DNA of 64,000 nt from Pseudomonas khavaziana (GTDB taxonomy: Bacteria > Pseudomonadota > Gammaproteobacteria > Pseudomonadales > Pseudomonadaceae): NCBI RefSeq assembly GCF_019145205.1, contig NZ_JAHSTT010000006.1, positions 248,001 to 312,000 of the forward strand, in the 5' to 3' direction. Position 1 is the first letter of the stretch, and each line of letters starts with the position of its first letter. Shown in pieces: positions 61,754 through 64,000 of the stretch. The translations under genes were made by a program, and so were the position numbers. Under the pieces are notes generated by a model. It did no database searches and was not told the DNA's origin. It saw only the letters and a program-made list of their open reading frames with translations.

Positions 61754-64000
61754 CAGATGACGCCCTCTTCAACGGGGTGCGGGGCGGGCTGGCGCTCGAG
61801 GGTTTGCGCCACTTCGAGCAGGCTGGCGGCGCCGAACAATTGGCCCATGGGCAGTTCCAGGCCGATACGGCTGCGCAGCATTTCGAGAAAGCGCGTGGCC
61901 AGCAGGCTGTCGCCGCCGAGGCGGAAGAAGTTGTCGTGGCGCGACACGCAGGGCACGTTGAGCAACTGCTGCCACAGCTCGGCGACCAGCTGTTCAGTGG
62001 CGCTCAACGGCGTTTCATCCAGCGCGGGGCGTGAATGGGCAGCGGCGGCCAGCGGCGCGAGCAGGGCGCGGCGGTCGACCTTGCCGTTGCTGCTCAGGGG
62101 CAGGCGATCGAGCACCAGGATCTGTTCCGGGCGCATATAGGCGGGCAGGCATTGCTCCAAATGCGAGACCAGCACCTCGGCGCAGGTGCTGGCAGTGACG
62201 GCGGCGAGCAAGCGCTGGTCCGCGACCAACGCCACGGCCTGGTTCACGCAGGGGTGACCGGCCAGGGCCGCTTCGACTTCGCCCAGCTCGATGCGATGGC
62301 CGCGCAGCTTCACCTGGGTGTCGGCGCGGCCGAGGAATTCCAGCAAGCCGTCGGCGCGGTAGCGGCCCAGGTCGCCGGTGCGGTACCAACCGCCGACGAA
62401 GCGCTCGGCATTCAATTGCGGCGCATGGCGGTAGCCACGGGCGACGCCGGCGCCGCCGATCCACAACTCCCCCGTGACCCAGTCCGGGCAATCGCGGCCA
62501 AGGGCGTCCACCACGCGGTAAGCCTGGTTCGCCAGGGGCACGCCATAGGGGATCGAGCGCCAGCCCGGCAGCGGTTGCCGTACCTCGAAATGGTTGGACC
62601 AGATCGCTGCTTCGGTCGCGCCACCGAGGGCGATAAAGCGGCAGTCCGGGGCCTGTTGTCGCAGGCGTTGCGGCAGGTCGAGGCCAATCCAGTCGCCTGA
62701 CAGCAGCGCCACCTTCAGTGCCAGGGGTTGCTGCTCCACCGCGTTGGCTTCGAGCAGCATGTCGAGCAACGCCGGCACGCTGTTCCACAGGCTTACGCCG
62801 TGGTGTTGCAGGGCCTTGAGCCAGGCGCGGGCGTCGCGGCGCTGGTCTTCATCAATCAACACCAGGGCGCCGCCCACTGAGAGCAGGCCGAACAGGTCAT
62901 ACACCGACAGGTCGAAGTCCAGCGCCGACAGCGCCAGGCCATGGTCCGAGGCGTCGATGCCGTAGACGCGGTTGATCTCGGCCACGGTGTTCATCGCGGC
63001 GCGATGGGTGATTTCCACGCCCTTGGGCTGGCCGGTGGAGCCTGAGGTGTAGATCACGTAGGCCAGTTGGTTAGCGCTCACGGGTAACGGCGCATGCAGC
63101 GGTTCGACGCTTTGCGCCTCGGACGGCTTGAGGTGCTTGACCCCGGGTAATTGCGGGTCGTGCTCGGCGAGGATCAGGCTGACGCCGGCCTGTTGCAGGA
63201 TGCGCTGGCAACGCTGTAGTGGTTGGTCCACACCCACTGGCAGGTAGGCCGCGCCCGCTGCCAGCACCCCCAGCACACTGGCGATCTGTTGTGGTCCCTT
63301 GGCCAGGGACACGGCCACCAGGTCCCCGGCTGTCACGCCCGCGTCCATCAAGCTGCGGGCGATGCGCAGTGCTCGTTCGGCCAGTTCGCCGTAGCTCAGG
63401 CGGCCATGCTCGCCCCACAACAATGCCGGGCGTTGCGGGGCTTGCTGCGCGTGTTCGAAGAAGCCCTGGTGTAAGGTCGGGTCGCCTGGTACGCCGGGGC
63501 CGGGGGCATTCAAGCGGGCGCGCAGCTGGGCCTGGGCCACCGGCAGCAGATCCGGCGGGGCGTTGTCCCAGGGCTGTTCGGCGAGCCAGTGGAGGCTGCC
63601 CAGGTAGGCGTCGAACATCGCTTCGACGAGGCCGTCGGGGAACAGGCCGACCACCCTGTCCCAGTTCAGGGCGATGCCGCCGTCGGCTTCCACCACCTGA
63701 TGGTCGAGCCACACTTGCGGGGTTTGGGTCAGGCCGAAGACCTGCCTGGCGAACGGGCCGTCCACCGGCGCGGCAGTGCCGTCCGGCACGCCCAGGGCGC
63801 TGGTGAATACCACCGGCATGCTCACCTGTTGTTCACCGCTGTCCCGCGCCAGTTGGCGCAACAGGCTGACCGAACCCATGCAGCGGTGCTCCAGGGCTTC
63901 GCCCAGATGCTGCTGGGTGCGCCGTGCACGGTCGAGCCAGCGTTCGCCCGCCACGGGCACATAACCGAGCAGGGTCAGGGAGGTGAAATCGCCCATGACC
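61753..64000 (-). CDS. pchE: PchE-like NRPS, C-terminal part (Cy end-A-PCP; 5' end outside window)
   Basis: At least 748 residues, open to the right edge. The visible part starts inside a heterocyclisation domain (MGDFTSLTLLGYVPVAGERW; SMPVVFTSALGVP; QTPQVWLDHQV), then a complete adenylation domain (IYTSGSTGQPKGVEITHRAA; FDLSVYDLFGLLSVGG; SLWNSVPALLDML; LGGATEAAIWSNHF, again the cysteine code) and a carrier domain (NFFRLGGDSLLATRFLEMLR). Between GHRIELGEVEAALAG and PAYMRPEQILVLDRLP there is no inserted domain, so the embedded methyltransferase-like epimerase of P. aeruginosa PchE is absent, as in enantio-pyochelin PchE of P. protegens. The aryl carrier domain should lie further right. It joins salicylate to the first cysteine. 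Confidence 0.94.
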   Translation of the reverse strand, partial: VMGDFTSLTLLGYVPVAGERWLDRARRTQQHLGEALEHRCMGSVSLLRQLARDSGEQQVSMPVVFTSALGVPDGTAAPVDGPFARQVFGLTQTPQVWLDHQVVEADGGIALNWDRVVGLFPDGLVEAMFDAYLGSLHWLAEQPWDNAPPDLLPVAQAQLRARLNAPGPGVPGDPTLHQGFFEHAQQAPQRPALLWGEHGRLSYGELAERALRIARSLMDAGVTAGDLVAVSLAKGPQQIASVLGVLAAGAAYLPVGVDQPLQRCQRILQQAGVSLILAEHDPQLPGVKHLKPSEAQSVEPLHAPLPVSANQLAYVIYTSGSTGQPKGVEITHRAAMNTVAEINRVYGIDASDHGLALSALDFDLSVYDLFGLLSVGGALVLIDEDQRRDARAWLKALQHHGVSLWNSVPALLDMLLEANAVEQQPLALKVALLSGDWIGLDLPQRLRQQAPDCRFIALGGATEAAIWSNHFEVRQPLPGWRSIPYGVPLANQAYRVVDALGRDCPDWVTGELWIGGAGVARGYRHAPQLNAERFVGGWYRTGDLGRYRADGLLEFLGRADTQVKLRGHRIELGEVEAALAGHPCVNQAVALVADQRLLAAVTASTCAEVLVSHLEQCLPAYMRPEQILVLDRLPLSSNGKVDRRALLAPLAAAAHSRPALDETPLSATEQLVAELWQQLLNVPCVSRHDNFFRLGGDSLLATRFLEMLRSRIGLELPMGQLFGAASLLEVAQTLERQPAPHPVEEGVI

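Noticed and set aside
41898..64000. Yersiniabactin-type cluster
   Set aside because: No polyketide synthase module is visible, salicylate is made by separate PchA and PchB rather than a single synthase, and the module order matches PchE/PchF.

Overview
The window looks like chromosomal DNA from a Pseudomonas of the fluorescens group. It is GC-rich, carries two REPIN families typical of that group (a GTGGGAGGGGGCTTGC type and a GTAGGAGCGAGCTTGC type), and has dauBAR, xylAFGHR and a CheW-CheR-CheD-CheB chemotaxis operon. No rRNA, tRNA, CRISPR array, integrase or complete insertion sequence was seen.

Region 1 (1-3.7 kb) is the 3' part of a chemosensory operon: the end of a methyl-accepting protein, then cheW, cheR, cheD and cheB. 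Region 2 (3.7-21.2 kb) is a mosaic of small accessory units: a three-part aromatic-acid-type efflux system with a divergent AraC regulator, a LysR regulator, an EamA transporter, an SDR, a diguanylate cyclase, a MerR/GNAT pair facing a DUF2938 gene across a MerR-type promoter, several small hypotheticals, an M42 peptidase and a CinA-like amidase. Region 3 (21.3-33.6 kb) begins with a large inverted repeat. It then holds a cytochrome c / molybdenum hydroxylase / 2Fe-2S dehydrogenase operon, a LysR-mmsA divergent pair, an amino-acid binding protein, and the D-arginine catabolic operon dauBAR. A DUF6124-like gene follows, with a strongly structured leader.

Region 4 (34-42 kb) is the D-xylose locus xylA-xylF-xylG-xylH with the activator xylR. 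A PAAR-type toxin gene and its putative immunity gene are wedged between xylR and xylA. The toxin is broken by a nonsense codon and an out-of-frame junction, while the immunity gene is intact.

Region 5 (41.9-64 kb, running off the right edge) is one unbroken minus-strand operon for a pyochelin-like siderophore or metallophore. Every gene overlaps the next. The conserved part makes salicylate (PchA, PchB), activates it (PchD), joins it to two cysteines on two NRPS proteins (PchE partial, PchF), reduces a thiazoline (PchG), proofreads (PchC) and exports (two ABC half-transporters). Five genes do not belong to known pyochelin operons: a cytochrome P450, two free-standing methyltransferase-fold proteins that look as if they were cut out of an NRPS A-MT didomain, a saccharopine-dehydrogenase-like oxidoreductase and a VOC/glyoxalase-like protein. 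PchE lacks the embedded epimerase domain, and the terminal thioesterase of PchF has Cys in place of the usual nucleophile Ser. I expect a modified pyochelin/enantio-pyochelin analogue whose structure I cannot name; this is the best candidate for an undescribed system here. The 3' end of pchA overlaps the 3' end of xylR, which probably marks the edge of the inserted cluster. The promoter, outer-membrane receptor and PchR-type regulator would lie beyond position 64000.
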